A DNA stretch of 64,000 nt from Pararhizobium arenae (GCF_001931685.1 NZ_MOOY01000001.1:248001-312000); one strand, 5' to 3'; positions 29,548-38,538 are shown, counted from the first letter of the stretch. The notes: generated by a model from the sequence alone, not told the origin. Translations and numbers: made by a program.

Positions 29548-29552
29548 GCATC

Positions 29553-30431
29553 ATGACGATTCTGGGCCAGCCGCAAAAAACGGGTAGGCTGGCCATCATC
29601 GCCGGCGGCGGCATGCTGCCGCATCACGTTGCCGATGCGGCGCGTCTGCACGGTGAAGACCCCTATATCATCGCACTTTCCAACGAAGCCGATCAAGACT
29701 GGACCGGTTTTGATCACTGCTCGCTTGGAATCGGCAATTTCCGGGATATCACCGCGACCTTCCGCGCGCAGGGTATCGATCGGGTCGTTCTCTCAGGTGG
29801 CGTTCGCCGCCGTCCGGAATGGCGGGATCTCAAGCCGACCTTCAAGACCCTTGCCAAGGTTCCGAGCGTTCTCAGCACGCTGCTTTCGGGCGGCGACGAT
29901 GCCGTCTTGAAAATGGCGATCGAATTGATCGAGGCAAGCGGCGCCCGGGTCATTGGCGTGCAGGAAATCGTGCCAGAGCTGTTGGCCGATATCGGACCGC
30001 TTGGTTCCTTGACCCCGAATTCGGAAGATCGCCGGGATATCGAAATTGCTGTCGAGGCGGCCGTTGCGTTGGGGCGTCTGGATGTCGGGCAGGGGGCTGT
30101 GGCCGTCGGGGGCCGTGTCGTGGCGCTGGAGGGGCCGGAGGGTACCGACGCCATGCTGCGACGTGTGGGGCAATTGCGCGCCGATGGGCGAATATCGAGC
30201 CGCCGCAAAGGGGTGCTCGTCAAGCTCTGCAAACCGCAGCAGGATCAGCGCGCGGATCTTCCGTCGGTCGGCCCTTCCACCGTGCTTGGTGCTTACGAAG
30301 CAGGACTTGCAGGCGTCGCCGTGGAAGCCGGTCGTGCCCTGGTGCTGGAGCGCGACGCGCTGCTTTCGGCGGCCAAGGCGCATGGCATTTTCGTGACAGG
30401 TATCGATCGCACCCACCCGGGAGAGCCATGA
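29553..30431 (+). CDS. lpxI: UDP-2,3-diacylglucosamine diphosphatase LpxI (DUF1009)
   Basis: Splits UDP-2,3-diacylglucosamine to lipid X and UMP, the role played by LpxH in E. coli; LpxI is the unrelated alphaproteobacterial enzyme known from Caulobacter. 292 residues. Family motifs: LAIIAGGGMLPHHVADAARL at the start, VVLSGGVRRRPEWRDLKPT, LLSGGDDAVLKMAIELIE, and the C-terminal VGPSTVLGAYEAGLAGVAVE. Located between lpxA and lpxB, overlapping lpxB by four bases. Confidence 0.93.
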   Translation: MTILGQPQKTGRLAIIAGGGMLPHHVADAARLHGEDPYIIALSNEADQDWTGFDHCSLGIGNFRDITATFRAQGIDRVVLSGGVRRRPEWRDLKPTFKTLAKVPSVLSTLLSGGDDAVLKMAIELIEASGARVIGVQEIVPELLADIGPLGSLTPNSEDRRDIEIAVEAAVALGRLDVGQGAVAVGGRVVALEGPEGTDAMLRRVGQLRADGRISSRRKGVLVKLCKPQQDQRADLPSVGPSTVLGAYEAGLAGVAVEAGRALVLERDALLSAAKAHGIFVTGIDRTHPGEP

Positions 30432-31618
30432 TGAGAGATCGCGGTTTGAAGCTTGCCGTCATTGCCGGCGAAGTTTCCGGCGATCTTCTCGGAGCGGATC
30501 TCGTTCAGGCATTGAAGCCGATGGTGAAGGGTCCGGTCGAGCTCGTGGGTGTCGGCGGCGAGGGACTTGAGGCAGAAGGCCTGCGATCCCTGTTCGATTA
30601 CTCGGAACTGTCGATCATGGGCATCGCCCAGGTTTTGGCCCGGTTGCCCCGCCTTATGCGGCGCATTGGTGAGACGGCGGATGCGATTATTGCGGCCAAG
30701 CCGGATGCGCTTCTGATCATCGATAGCCCTGATTTCACCCATCGCGTCGCTCGTCGCGTGCGCAAGGCGCTGCCGGGTCTGCCTGTTATCAACTATGTCT
30801 GCCCAAGTGTGTGGGCATGGAAGGAAGAGCGCGCGCCAGCCATGCGCGCCTATGTCGATCATGTGCTTGCGGTGCTGCCTTTCGAGCCCGACGTTATGAC
30901 CAGGCTTCAGGGGCCGCCAACGACTTACGTTGGTCATAGATTGGCAAGTAGCCGGGACGTGCTGAGCGTTCGTGCCGCGCAGCGTGCGAAAGAAGAACAC
31001 GGGCTTTCGATTGGCGGGAAGACATGCTTGCTCTTGCCGGGCTCGCGCGCCAGCGAGATTACACGCCTGCTGCCGGCTTTCGGCGAAACGATGCAGGTTC
31101 TTCAGGACCGCAACCCCGGAATGCGATTCCTTTTGCCGACCGTACCCCGCCAGGAAGCCTTGGTGCGGCGGCTCGTGGCGGAGCTTCCGGTGAAGCCGGA
31201 GGTGAGTGTCGGGCCTGCGGAAAAATGGAAGGCCTTTGCACAAGCGGATGCGGCACTTGCGGCGTCCGGCACTGTCATTCTTGAGCTTGGGCTTTGCGGT
31301 ATTCCCGTCGTTTCGGCATACCGTGCAGACTGGATCGTCCGCCTCATGCACAAGCGTATCCGTATCTGGACGGCGGCCTTGCCCAACCTGATCGCAGACT
31401 ACGTAATCGTTCCGGAATATCTGAACGAAGCGATCCGGGCGGGTGCGCTTTCCCGCTGGATCGAACGGCTTGTTTCACCCACCGCCGAACGCGCTGCTAT
31501 GATGCAAGGCTATGCGACCGTCTGGGACCGCATGCAGACGGAAAGGCCGCCCGGAGAAATGGCAGCCGAGACGTTGCTTTCCGTTATCGATCAAAAAAAC
31601 AAGCCCGGCCATTTCTGA
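30428..31618 (+). CDS. lpxB: Lipid-A-disaccharide synthase
   Basis: Glycosyltransferase (GT19) of 396 residues joining lipid X and UDP-diacylglucosamine to the lipid A disaccharide. Motifs: LAVIAGEVSGDLLGADLVQA, IDSPDFTHRVARRVRK, YVCPSVWAWKEERAPAM, LLPGSRASEITRLLPAF and AASGTVILELGLCGIPVV. The start region is ATGATGA: the first ATG overlaps the lpxI stop by four bases, and the second, three bases later, is equally possible. A terminator stem begins inside the last codons (31601). An in-frame extension far upstream is lpxI read out of frame. Confidence 0.95.
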   Translation: MMRDRGLKLAVIAGEVSGDLLGADLVQALKPMVKGPVELVGVGGEGLEAEGLRSLFDYSELSIMGIAQVLARLPRLMRRIGETADAIIAAKPDALLIIDSPDFTHRVARRVRKALPGLPVINYVCPSVWAWKEERAPAMRAYVDHVLAVLPFEPDVMTRLQGPPTTYVGHRLASSRDVLSVRAAQRAKEEHGLSIGGKTCLLLPGSRASEITRLLPAFGETMQVLQDRNPGMRFLLPTVPRQEALVRRLVAELPVKPEVSVGPAEKWKAFAQADAALAASGTVILELGLCGIPVVSAYRADWIVRLMHKRIRIWTAALPNLIADYVIVPEYLNEAIRAGALSRWIERLVSPTAERAAMMQGYATVWDRMQTERPPGEMAAETLLSVIDQKNKPGHF

Positions 31619-31632
31619 CCGGGCTTCGTTTA
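31601..31632. terminator. Bidirectional terminator between lpxB and gltA
   Basis: AAGCCCGG pairs with CCGGGCTT (31619-31626) around a 10-nt loop; TCGTTTATT follows on the plus strand and a run of T follows on the minus strand (AAAAAA at 31593 on plus). It can stop both convergent genes. Confidence 0.85.
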
Positions 31633-31648
31633 TTCTATCGTTCTGCGC

Positions 31649-32938
31649 TTAACGCTTGGAGACCGGCACGTAGTCGCGCGAAGGCTCGCCGATATAAAGC
31701 TGGCGCGGACGACCGATGCGCTGTTCCGGGTCTTCGATCATCTCGTTCCACTGAGCGATCCAGCCGACGGTGCGGGCGAGTGCGAAGAGAACGGTGAACA
31801 TGGTCGTGGGGAAGCCCAGCGCCTTCAGCGTGATGCCCGAATAGAAGTCGATGTTCGGATAGAGCTTCTTTTCGATGAAGTAGCTGTCGGTGAGCGCGAT
31901 GCGCTCCAGTTCCATTGCCACTTCGAGCAACGGATCGTCCTTGTGGCCAAGTTCCGCCAGAACCTCATGCGTCGTTTTCTGCATGATCTTGGCGCGAGGG
32001 TCGTAGTTCTTGTAGACGCGGTGGCCGAAGCCCATCAGGCGGAACGGATCGTTCTTGTCCTTGGCCTTGGCGACATATTCCGGAATGCGGTCTACCGAGC
32101 CGATTTCGGCGAGCATGTTGAGAGCCGCTTCGTTGGCGCCGCCGTGAGCCGGACCCCAGAGGCAGGCAATGCCGGCTGCGATGCAGGCGAACGGGTTCGC
32201 ACCCGACGAGCCGGCAAGGCGAACAGTCGAGGTCGAGGCGTTCTGCTCGTGGTCGGCATGCAGGATGAAGATGCGGTCCATGGCGCGGGCCAGAACCGGG
32301 TTTACGACATAGTCTTCGCACGGAACGGCAAAGCACATGCGCAGGAAGTTCGACGCGTAGTCGAGATCGTTCTTCGGGTAAACGAAGGGCTGGCCGATAT
32401 GGTACTTGTAGGCCATGGCGGCGAGCGTCGGCATCTTGGCGATCATGCGCAGCGAGGCGACCATGCGCTGGTGCGGATCGGTGATGTCGGTCGAGTCGTG
32501 ATAGAAGGCCGACAGCGCGCCGACGCAGCCGCACATCACGGCCATCGGGTGTGCGTCGCGGCGGAAGCCGGTGAAGAAGCGCGACATCTGCTCGTGGACC
32601 ATCGTGTGATGGGTGACGCGATAGTCGAAGTCGATCTTCTGTGCCTTGGTCGGAAGTTCGCCGTAGAGAAGCAGATAGCAGACTTCGAGGAAGTCGCCAT
32701 GCTCGGCCAGTTGCTCGATCGGATAGCCGCGGTGCAGGAGCACACCCTCGTCGCCATCGATGTAGGTGATCTTGGATTCGCAGGATGCGGTCGATGTGAA
32801 GCCTGGGTCGTAGGTGAACCGGCCGGTTTGCTTGTAGAGGGAGCCGATATCGACCACGTCAGGACCGATAGACCCCGATCGCACCGGCAAATCAACCGAC
32901 TTGCCATCGACTGTTACGACTGCGCTATTTTCCGTCAT
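31649..32938 (-). CDS. gltA: Citrate synthase
   Basis: Condenses oxaloacetate and acetyl-CoA in the TCA cycle; 429 residues, the length of the hexameric type. It begins [20 protein letters not shown]; conserved parts are the region [38 protein letters not shown] with the active-site His, and [18 protein letters not shown]. The ATG at 32936-32938 has GGAGGA eight bases upstream, so the longer reading from 33001 is rejected. Single gene, divergent from comEC, convergent with lpxB. Confidence 0.97.
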   Translation of the reverse strand: MTENSAVVTVDGKSVDLPVRSGSIGPDVVDIGSLYKQTGRFTYDPGFTSTASCESKITYIDGDEGVLLHRGYPIEQLAEHGDFLEVCYLLLYGELPTKAQKIDFDYRVTHHTMVHEQMSRFFTGFRRDAHPMAVMCGCVGALSAFYHDSTDITDPHQRMVASLRMIAKMPTLAAMAYKYHIGQPFVYPKNDLDYASNFLRMCFAVPCEDYVVNPVLARAMDRIFILHADHEQNASTSTVRLAGSSGANPFACIAAGIACLWGPAHGGANEAALNMLAEIGSVDRIPEYVAKAKDKNDPFRLMGFGHRVYKNYDPRAKIMQKTTHEVLAELGHKDDPLLEVAMELERIALTDSYFIEKKLYPNIDFYSGITLKALGFPTTMFTVLFALARTVGWIAQWNEMIEDPEQRIGRPRQLYIGEPSRDYVPVSKR

Positions 32939-33145
32939 AGGGTGTCCTCCGTTTGCCGCAAACTGGCACATAAATATGCCGCATATATTAACGCCGACCA
33001 TGTGCTATCTGATTTAATCACAGCTGCCAAGTTGAACCAAAGGCAAATTGTGCGCTGCAAAATTCAGCATGCGGCGTCGCGATAATTGCATGTTTTTTCA
33101 ACGTGTCCAATGCTCTAGGCACAGCCTCTGAAAAGGGCGATAACA

Positions 33146-33171
33146 AAAAAGGTCAGTTCTGCTGACTTTTT
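33146..33171 (+). terminator. Terminator-like hairpin inside the divergent gltA/comEC gap
   Basis: AAAAGGTCAG pairs with CTGACTTTTT (one G-T wobble) around TTCTG; the right arm is itself the T run. It lies about 75 bp before comEC on the plus strand, where no upstream plus-strand gene is close: lpxB, more than 1.5 kb away, already has a terminator. Confidence 0.6.
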
Positions 33172-33243
33172 AGGCAGTTTTCCCATTGGTTGCATTGCCT
33201 TGTTTTTGGTTGCACGATGTCCGTCATCAGGTCGGGGTGAGGC

Positions 33244-35709
33244 ATGGTGACGGGGAACGATCGAGGCCAGGAAACGACGACGGAACCTGCGCCGGTATCT
33301 TTGGTAACGGGGTCGCTACCATCCCTCCCGCAAACACTTGAATCCCTTAAAAATTACAGGGTCTCAGCTTTGTCCGGAGCACATGCTCCGTTTGGGCGTA
33401 TCAATCCACTGCTGTCGTGGACGAGCTCCGGAAGGGGTGCCTTGCTTAGGGCAGTGACGATCGAGGGCGCTTTCGGGAACGGATTTCTATTTGTTCCGCT
33501 CAGCCTTGGTTTTGGTTGTCTGGTGTGGTTCTCAGGTGTGAATCCTGGCCCGCCGCTTAATCTTGCAGTGCTGCTGTGCATTTTTGGCATGGCGGCGGCA
33601 TGGTTGCGTCATTCCAATACGGTCTGGAGGCATGCCAGCTTTCACGCTTTTCTCGTGCTTTTCGGCATGTTGCTCGCTGCTTATCAGACCGCACGAATGA
33701 ATACCGTGGTTCTCGATACCTCGGTCACGACCACCATAAGCGGGACGGTCGTCGGACGCGAAGTCACGGACAAAGGCTATTGGCGTTACGTCGTGGACGT
33801 CTCGGGCACCGCAGCCCCGGAACTGCGCCGTCCGCCGGAGCGTGTGACATTGTTATCGCGCCACCGCGGCACGCCCGTCGCGATTGGTCATGAAATAACA
33901 GGCAAGGCCCGCATTTCCCCGCCGTCCGGACCAGCGCTCGCGGGGCTGAACGATTTCGGCTTCGACAGCTACTTCAATGGCGTCGGAGCAGTCGGTTATT
34001 TTTATGGAAAGCCGGTCGGAGGCCCGCCTGCGGAGGGTTCACTCCCGGTCTTGAATTCCCTTCTCGAAGGGTTGAGCCGGCTGCGGGCGACGATAGGCGA
34101 GCGTATCAGGTCCGATCTCCCTGGGGATACTGGCGCCATTGCCGCTGCCCTGATCACGGGTGAGGAAAGGGCGATCGGCCGTCAGACCGTGGAGGATCTC
34201 CGCGGCGCAGGTCTTGCGCATGTGCTGGCCATCTCCGGGCTCAATATGGTGTTGGCGGCGGGCACACTGCTCGTCGGAGCGCGTCTCGCACTCAGTATGC
34301 TGCCTGGTGTCGCCCATCGATTCCCGATCAAGAAGGTGGCCGCCGCTGGCGCGCTGATGATGGTCTGCTTTTACATCCTGATTTCCGGTGGTGCAGTCTC
34401 GGCCGTCCGCTCCTGGCTTATGATCAGCCTTATGCTGGTCGCTGTGTTTTTCGACAGGCCTGCCATCAGCCTGCGCAATGTTGCCCTTTCGGCGCTTGTC
34501 ATTCTCGCCATCACGCCTTCCGCCATAACAAGTCCCGGCTTCCAGATGTCCTATGCGGCCACATTGGCCCTCATCGCCGGATACCGCTTCTGGCGGGATC
34601 GACCCCATGAAGCGATGAAGACTTCAGCCGTGCCGGTTATCGTGTTTCGCGTGATCATCGTGTTTCTCGCAGGTCTGCTGCTCAGTTCGCTCATCGGTGG
34701 TCTCTCCACCATGATCTATTCCGTTGGCCATTTTCATCGGATCGCCAGCTACGGGCTCCTTGGCAATATGCTTGCCATGCCGATCATCAGCATCCTGGTC
34801 ATGCCCTTTGGCCTGCTCGCAATGCTCGCCATGCCCTTTGGGCTGGAGCGGTTGCCCTTGCTGGTCATGGGGCAGGGCATCGACTGGATGATTGGCATCG
34901 CGGCGATGGTATCCTCGTGGGATGGTGAGGTGACGACGGGGCGCACATCCCAGACAGGCTTTGTGCTGGTTGCGATCGGCGGTGTGGTTCTGTGCCTTCT
35001 CAGAACAAAGCTGGCGATTTTGGGCGCCGCCATGGTGTTTGTGGGTGTCTCTGTCATTCTGGTCTCCGCTTCGCCGAGCCCGGATATGGTGATCGCGGAA
35101 GACGGGCGTCTGGTGGCGCTGATCGACGGAAGCGACGTTGCGCTCAATCGCGAACGACCGCCCGAGTTTATTTTCTCGCAATGGCGCCGCGCGCTGCAGC
35201 TGTCCGATCCCCAAAAGCCGGTCATGCATCCGGCGCTTTCGATCCCGCTTCCGGCGCGAGAACCCGGGAACCATTTGGGTGCCGCTACCGCGCTCGGCGA
35301 AGTGCCTCCGTTTGATGGACCCGCGGCGAAGAAGGTCGGAGAAAGGCTGCTTTCCGCCGAGCGGCCCGGTCGTTTCGCTTGTGTCGCCACACAATGGTGT
35401 GCCGCCCAATCGATCAAGAGCTGGCGGATCGTCGTCGTGGAAGATGCCCGGCTCACCGGTACCGCCTGCGACATCGCGGATATTGTTATTGTAATGAACG
35501 CGATACGGCTCGATTCCTGCCGCTCGGGAGCGCGGCTGGTCACCGCGCGAACGCTGCGGCAAACCGGTACACTGGAGTTCTATCTGGCGCCGAAAGCGTC
35601 AGGCGAGCCTGTCCGGATCGTATCGGCTCTGACGCCGGAGGAGCTCGAACGCCCCTGGGCGGTTCATAGGCTCTATGACTGGCGCACCGGCGAATTTGCG
35701 AAGAACTGA
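33244..35709 (+). CDS. comEC: ComEC/Rec2 family protein
   Basis: Polytopic inner-membrane protein of 821 residues resembling the DNA-uptake channel ComEC. After a polar N-terminus there are hydrophobic segments near residue 80 (LFVPLSLGFGCLVWF), an OB-like periplasmic part, then the competence core with GLAHVLAISGLNMVLAAGTL and a run of membrane helices. The C-terminal region (from about 615) lacks the HxHxDH metallo-beta-lactamase motif, so it probably has no nuclease. Natural competence is not usual in Rhizobiaceae; the role is open. GGGGTGAGG precedes the ATG. Confidence 0.88.
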   Translation: MVTGNDRGQETTTEPAPVSLVTGSLPSLPQTLESLKNYRVSALSGAHAPFGRINPLLSWTSSGRGALLRAVTIEGAFGNGFLFVPLSLGFGCLVWFSGVNPGPPLNLAVLLCIFGMAAAWLRHSNTVWRHASFHAFLVLFGMLLAAYQTARMNTVVLDTSVTTTISGTVVGREVTDKGYWRYVVDVSGTAAPELRRPPERVTLLSRHRGTPVAIGHEITGKARISPPSGPALAGLNDFGFDSYFNGVGAVGYFYGKPVGGPPAEGSLPVLNSLLEGLSRLRATIGERIRSDLPGDTGAIAAALITGEERAIGRQTVEDLRGAGLAHVLAISGLNMVLAAGTLLVGARLALSMLPGVAHRFPIKKVAAAGALMMVCFYILISGGAVSAVRSWLMISLMLVAVFFDRPAISLRNVALSALVILAITPSAITSPGFQMSYAATLALIAGYRFWRDRPHEAMKTSAVPVIVFRVIIVFLAGLLLSSLIGGLSTMIYSVGHFHRIASYGLLGNMLAMPIISILVMPFGLLAMLAMPFGLERLPLLVMGQGIDWMIGIAAMVSSWDGEVTTGRTSQTGFVLVAIGGVVLCLLRTKLAILGAAMVFVGVSVILVSASPSPDMVIAEDGRLVALIDGSDVALNRERPPEFIFSQWRRALQLSDPQKPVMHPALSIPLPAREPGNHLGAATALGEVPPFDGPAAKKVGERLLSAERPGRFACVATQWCAAQSIKSWRIVVVEDARLTGTACDIADIVIVMNAIRLDSCRSGARLVTARTLRQTGTLEFYLAPKASGEPVRIVSALTPEELERPWAVHRLYDWRTGEFAKN

Positions 35710-35779
35710 AGGTGCCGGCCTGGTTTCCGGGCGACTTCGCAAATGCAAAACATTCTTGATTAAAGCACTCCACAAATCC

Positions 35780-35808
35780 TTGTCATTCCTCCATACTGGG
35801 CGTATGAA
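35780..35808 (+). promoter_or_regulatory. Predicted sigma-70 promoter of exbBD
   Basis: TTGTCA (35780-35785), 17-bp spacer, TATGAA (35803-35808). It predicts a start near 35815 and a leader of about 110 nt that opens with the perfect hairpin at 35821. No exact RirA (TGA-N9-TCA) or Irr box was found around it. Confidence 0.6.
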
Positions 35809-35820
35809 GCCGCCGACGAT

Positions 35821-35847
35821 CGGAAACGCAGCAGCCGTGCGTTTCCG
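35821..35847 (+). repeat. Perfect hairpin in the exbB leader
   Basis: CGGAAACGCA pairs with TGCGTTTCCG around a 7-nt loop (GCAGCCG), ten pairs without mismatch. It lies at or just after the predicted exbB transcription start; it could instead be the end of comEC transcripts, but no T run follows directly (ACATTTTTAGG comes 8-9 bases later). Confidence 0.65.
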
Positions 35848-35925
35848 GGACGCAACATTTTTAGGCCAGTTCCAGGACGCAGCACAGCAGTCTCGGATGC
35901 TAATTTGATACGGATAGGATTGATC

Positions 35926-36948
35926 ATGCCGAACCGGGTAAAGCCGATAGGGGCGATGCTGGCAGCATCCGTCTTCATGTTCTTTACGGCCCAGACGCTT
36001 CAGGCTCAGGAAACTGCGCCGGCGCCGGAAACGACGACCGTCGAACAGCCGGCACCTGCGACGGCACAGCAGGCTGATCCCACCCTTTCACAAGCCGTTG
36101 AAGGCCAGCCGGCAGCGGGCAGCACGGTCGAAACGAATGCGGCGCCCACAAGCTCCGCGGCCACGGAAATGTCCGGTGCCGGGGACGAAGCGTCCGCCGC
36201 GCAGAACCCGGTTCTCCCGCACGATCTGTCGCCTATGGGCATGTTCATGGCGGCAGACATCGTCGTCAAGGGCGTGATGGTAGCGCTGGCTTTGGCATCC
36301 GTGGCAACGTGGGCGATCCTTATCGTCAAGGTGCTGGAATTGGCCGGAGCCAAGCATCGTGCAAAAAGGGCAATCCGCACGCTGACGGATGCCGTCGTTC
36401 TTCGCGATCTCGATCGCGATGCCGTCAAGGGCGGCCCGGCAGCCTTGATGGTTGCAGCGGCAGCCGATGAGCTGAGTAAGTCCGAGGCGGTCATCGATAT
36501 CGTGCCGCAGCAGGGGATCAAGGAGCGTGTCGCCTCCCAGCTCGGCCGTATCGAGGCGCGCGCCGGCAAGAAGATCGCCGGAGGAACGGGCGTTCTTGCA
36601 ACGATCGGTTCGATTTCGCCGTTCGTCGGTCTGTTCGGCACCGTATGGGGCATCATGAACTCGTTCATCGGCATCAGCCAGTCGCAGACGACCAATCTTG
36701 CGATCGTCGCTCCCGGTATTGCCGAAGCGCTGCTGGCAACCGCAATCGGTCTGGTCGCCGCTATCCCTGCGGTCGTGATCTACAATTATTTCTCCCGCTC
36801 GATCAGCGGTTATCGGCTGATGCTCGCGGACGCTGCCGCGGCTGTGGAGCGTCTGGTGAGCCGTGAACTCGACTTCCGTCATGCCCGCAAGCTGTCCCGC
36901 AAGGTCGAGGGCCACGGCGCGGAATCGACGATCGCGCGGATCGGATAA
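35926..36948 (+). CDS. exbB: TonB-system energizer ExbB
   Basis: Proton-channel subunit of 340 residues driving TonB-dependent uptake. Signal-like N-terminus (MPNRVKPIGAMLAASVFMFF), then a Pro/Ala/Thr-rich periplasmic stretch of about 85 residues, then three membrane helices of the MotA/TolQ/ExbB fold; LATIGSISPFVGLFGTVWGI and AIVAPGIAEALLATAIGLVA are the conserved channel helices. The long N-terminal extension is typical of ExbB from this group and separates it from TolQ. ATG at 35926 is preferred over a TTG at 35905 because AGGA lies six bases before it. ExbD follows after 4 bp; tonB is not adjacent. Confidence 0.93.
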   Translation: MPNRVKPIGAMLAASVFMFFTAQTLQAQETAPAPETTTVEQPAPATAQQADPTLSQAVEGQPAAGSTVETNAAPTSSAATEMSGAGDEASAAQNPVLPHDLSPMGMFMAADIVVKGVMVALALASVATWAILIVKVLELAGAKHRAKRAIRTLTDAVVLRDLDRDAVKGGPAALMVAAAADELSKSEAVIDIVPQQGIKERVASQLGRIEARAGKKIAGGTGVLATIGSISPFVGLFGTVWGIMNSFIGISQSQTTNLAIVAPGIAEALLATAIGLVAAIPAVVIYNYFSRSISGYRLMLADAAAAVERLVSRELDFRHARKLSRKVEGHGAESTIARIG

Positions 36949-36952
36949 GACC

Positions 36953-37378
36953 ATGGCGACCAAACTTGGCGAAAGCGGCAACGATCTCGAGGAAAACAGC
37001 GAAATCAACGTAACGCCGTTCATCGACGTCATGCTCGTGCTGCTGATCATCTTCATGGTGGCAGCGCCTCTGGCGACCGTGGACATGAAGGTCGACCTGC
37101 CGCAATCGGCGGCCCAGCCGGTAAAGCGGGATGACAAGCCGGTCTTCGTCACGCTGAAGGCCGATCTGACGCTGGCGCTCGGCAACGATGAGACGTCCCG
37201 CGACAGCTTTGTTGCGACCTTGCAGCAGATCACCGAGGGCAACAAGGAAACACGCATTCTGCTTCGTGCAGACAAGGCGGTCGATTATGGCGAGCTGATG
37301 AATGTGATGAACATGATCCAGCGGGCGGGCTATGCCAAGATTTCGCTTGTCGGCCTGGAGGCCGCGCCCGCCGGTTGA
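36953..37378 (+). CDS. exbD: TonB-system transport protein ExbD
   Basis: Partner of ExbB, 141 residues, one N-terminal membrane helix and a periplasmic domain. The proton-path Asp is in INVTPFIDVMLVLLIIFMVA. The rest (KADKAVDYGELMNVMNMIQ region) fits the ExbD/TolR fold. It starts 4 bp after exbB and is followed by a strong terminator at 37408, so exbBD form a two-gene unit without TonB. Confidence 0.95.
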   Translation: MATKLGESGNDLEENSEINVTPFIDVMLVLLIIFMVAAPLATVDMKVDLPQSAAQPVKRDDKPVFVTLKADLTLALGNDETSRDSFVATLQQITEGNKETRILLRADKAVDYGELMNVMNMIQRAGYAKISLVGLEAAPAG

Positions 37379-37407
37379 TCGCTCGATCCTGCTCCCGGTT
37401 CTGTTCG

Positions 37408-37440
37408 AGGCCCGCACGGTGATCCGTGCGGGCCTTGCCT
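37408..37440 (+). terminator. Rho-independent terminator of exbBD
   Basis: Perfect 12-bp stem AGGCCCGCACGG / CCGTGCGGGCCT with the tetraloop TGAT, followed by TGCCTTTATG. Confidence 0.85.
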
Positions 37441-37629
37441 TTATGTGCACCGCGTCAAAATCGTCAGCTTTGCCGGCTTGCTTTTTTGGCCGAACTGCAT
37501 TCCATAGCTTGAAACAGCTCGGTCACGGATTTATGAGCTTAGCGAAGAGACCCGTGCGATTGCGGCGGGCATGATTTCAGACGCGCACGCGCGCATCGCC
37601 GGAGCGATCCGGCTCACGAGGGCAGGCAC

Positions 37630-38298
37630 ATGGACTTCCAAGCAGCACGCAGAAAGATGGTCGACAACCAGATCCGGACGACCGACGTTACCTCCCATAC
37701 GGTGCTTTCCGCATTTCTGTCCGTGCCGCGTGAGGCATTTGTTCCGGCCAAGTTCCGCGAATTGGCCTATATCGATACTGATGTCGCGCTCGAAACCGAG
37801 GATGGAAGCCCCACCGGACGTTATCTCATGGAGCCATCGCCACTGGCAAAGCTGCTTCAGCTTGCGGCGATCACCAAGGAAGACAGCGTGCTGGAAATCG
37901 GTTGCGGCACCGGTTACGTTTCGGCGATTTTGTCACAGCTGGCCGGCAAGGTCGTAGCGCTTGAAAGCGACAAGTCGCTGGCGGCCCAGGCTTCGGCAGC
38001 GCTCGAAGCGCAGGGCTGTCGGAATGTGACCGTTGTAAACGGCGATCTCGAAAAGGGTCATGCTGCCGATGCGCCTTATGACGTGATCTTCATCAATGGC
38101 GCCGTGGAAGTCATTCCGGAAGCAATCTTCGCGCAGTTGCGCAATGGTGGCCGGCTCGTCGGCGTGGTCGGTTTCGGCAATGCCTCGCAGGCGCGTCTCT
38201 ACATCCATGAGAATAGCAACACCTCCGAGCGGCTTGCTTTCAACACGTCTGTTCGCCCGCTTCCAGGCTTCCGCCTCGCTCGCGAATTCGTTTTCTGA
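37630..38298 (+). CDS. Protein-L-isoaspartate O-methyltransferase-like protein
   Basis: SAM-dependent methyltransferase of 222 residues related to Pcm. SAM motif I is VLEIGCGTGYVSAIL near residue 88, with the acidic residue ending strand 2 in VVALESDK. The N-terminal family start MDFQAARRKMVDNQIRTTDV is present. Where classical Pcm has a Ser-x-Pro segment before motif I, this protein has GRYLMEPSPLAKLLQ, so repair of isoaspartate is uncertain. It lies between exbBD and the TolC-type gene; a paralogue begins at 63711. No signal peptide. Confidence 0.82.
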   Translation: MDFQAARRKMVDNQIRTTDVTSHTVLSAFLSVPREAFVPAKFRELAYIDTDVALETEDGSPTGRYLMEPSPLAKLLQLAAITKEDSVLEIGCGTGYVSAILSQLAGKVVALESDKSLAAQASAALEAQGCRNVTVVNGDLEKGHAADAPYDVIFINGAVEVIPEAIFAQLRNGGRLVGVVGFGNASQARLYIHENSNTSERLAFNTSVRPLPGFRLAREFVF

Positions 38299-38326
38299 TT
38301 TTACCACATTTCACCTTTTTTCCCTG

Positions 38327-38354
38327 ATGCCCGGCCGCGCTTGCAGCCGGGCAT
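38327..38354 (+). terminator. Hairpin after the methyltransferase gene
   Basis: ATGCCCGGC pairs with GCCGGGCAT around a 10-nt loop, 28 bp after the stop. A T run lies before, not after, the stem on the plus strand, so it may act as a Rho-dependent stop or 3' end protector. Confidence 0.5.
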
Positions 38355-38538
38355 GTTGCGTTATGTTGCCAAAGCGCAACTGAATTTCGCGTTTCGCGTG
38401 GTGCAAGCCAGCGCACACCTTTTACGTGGTTGTCGCAACCCAAATCCCGGTACAAAGAGCAGTACGGCATGCAGTCATGAAGCCTGCATGCGGGGAGAGG
38501 TTGCGGCCGGGAGGCCGCCTGCTATCGGAGTATCGAGA

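Noticed and set aside
35757-35771. Possible RirA iron box (TGA-N9-TCA) before exbB
   Set aside because: The sequence reads TGA-N9-TCC, one mismatch in the invariant part, so not called.
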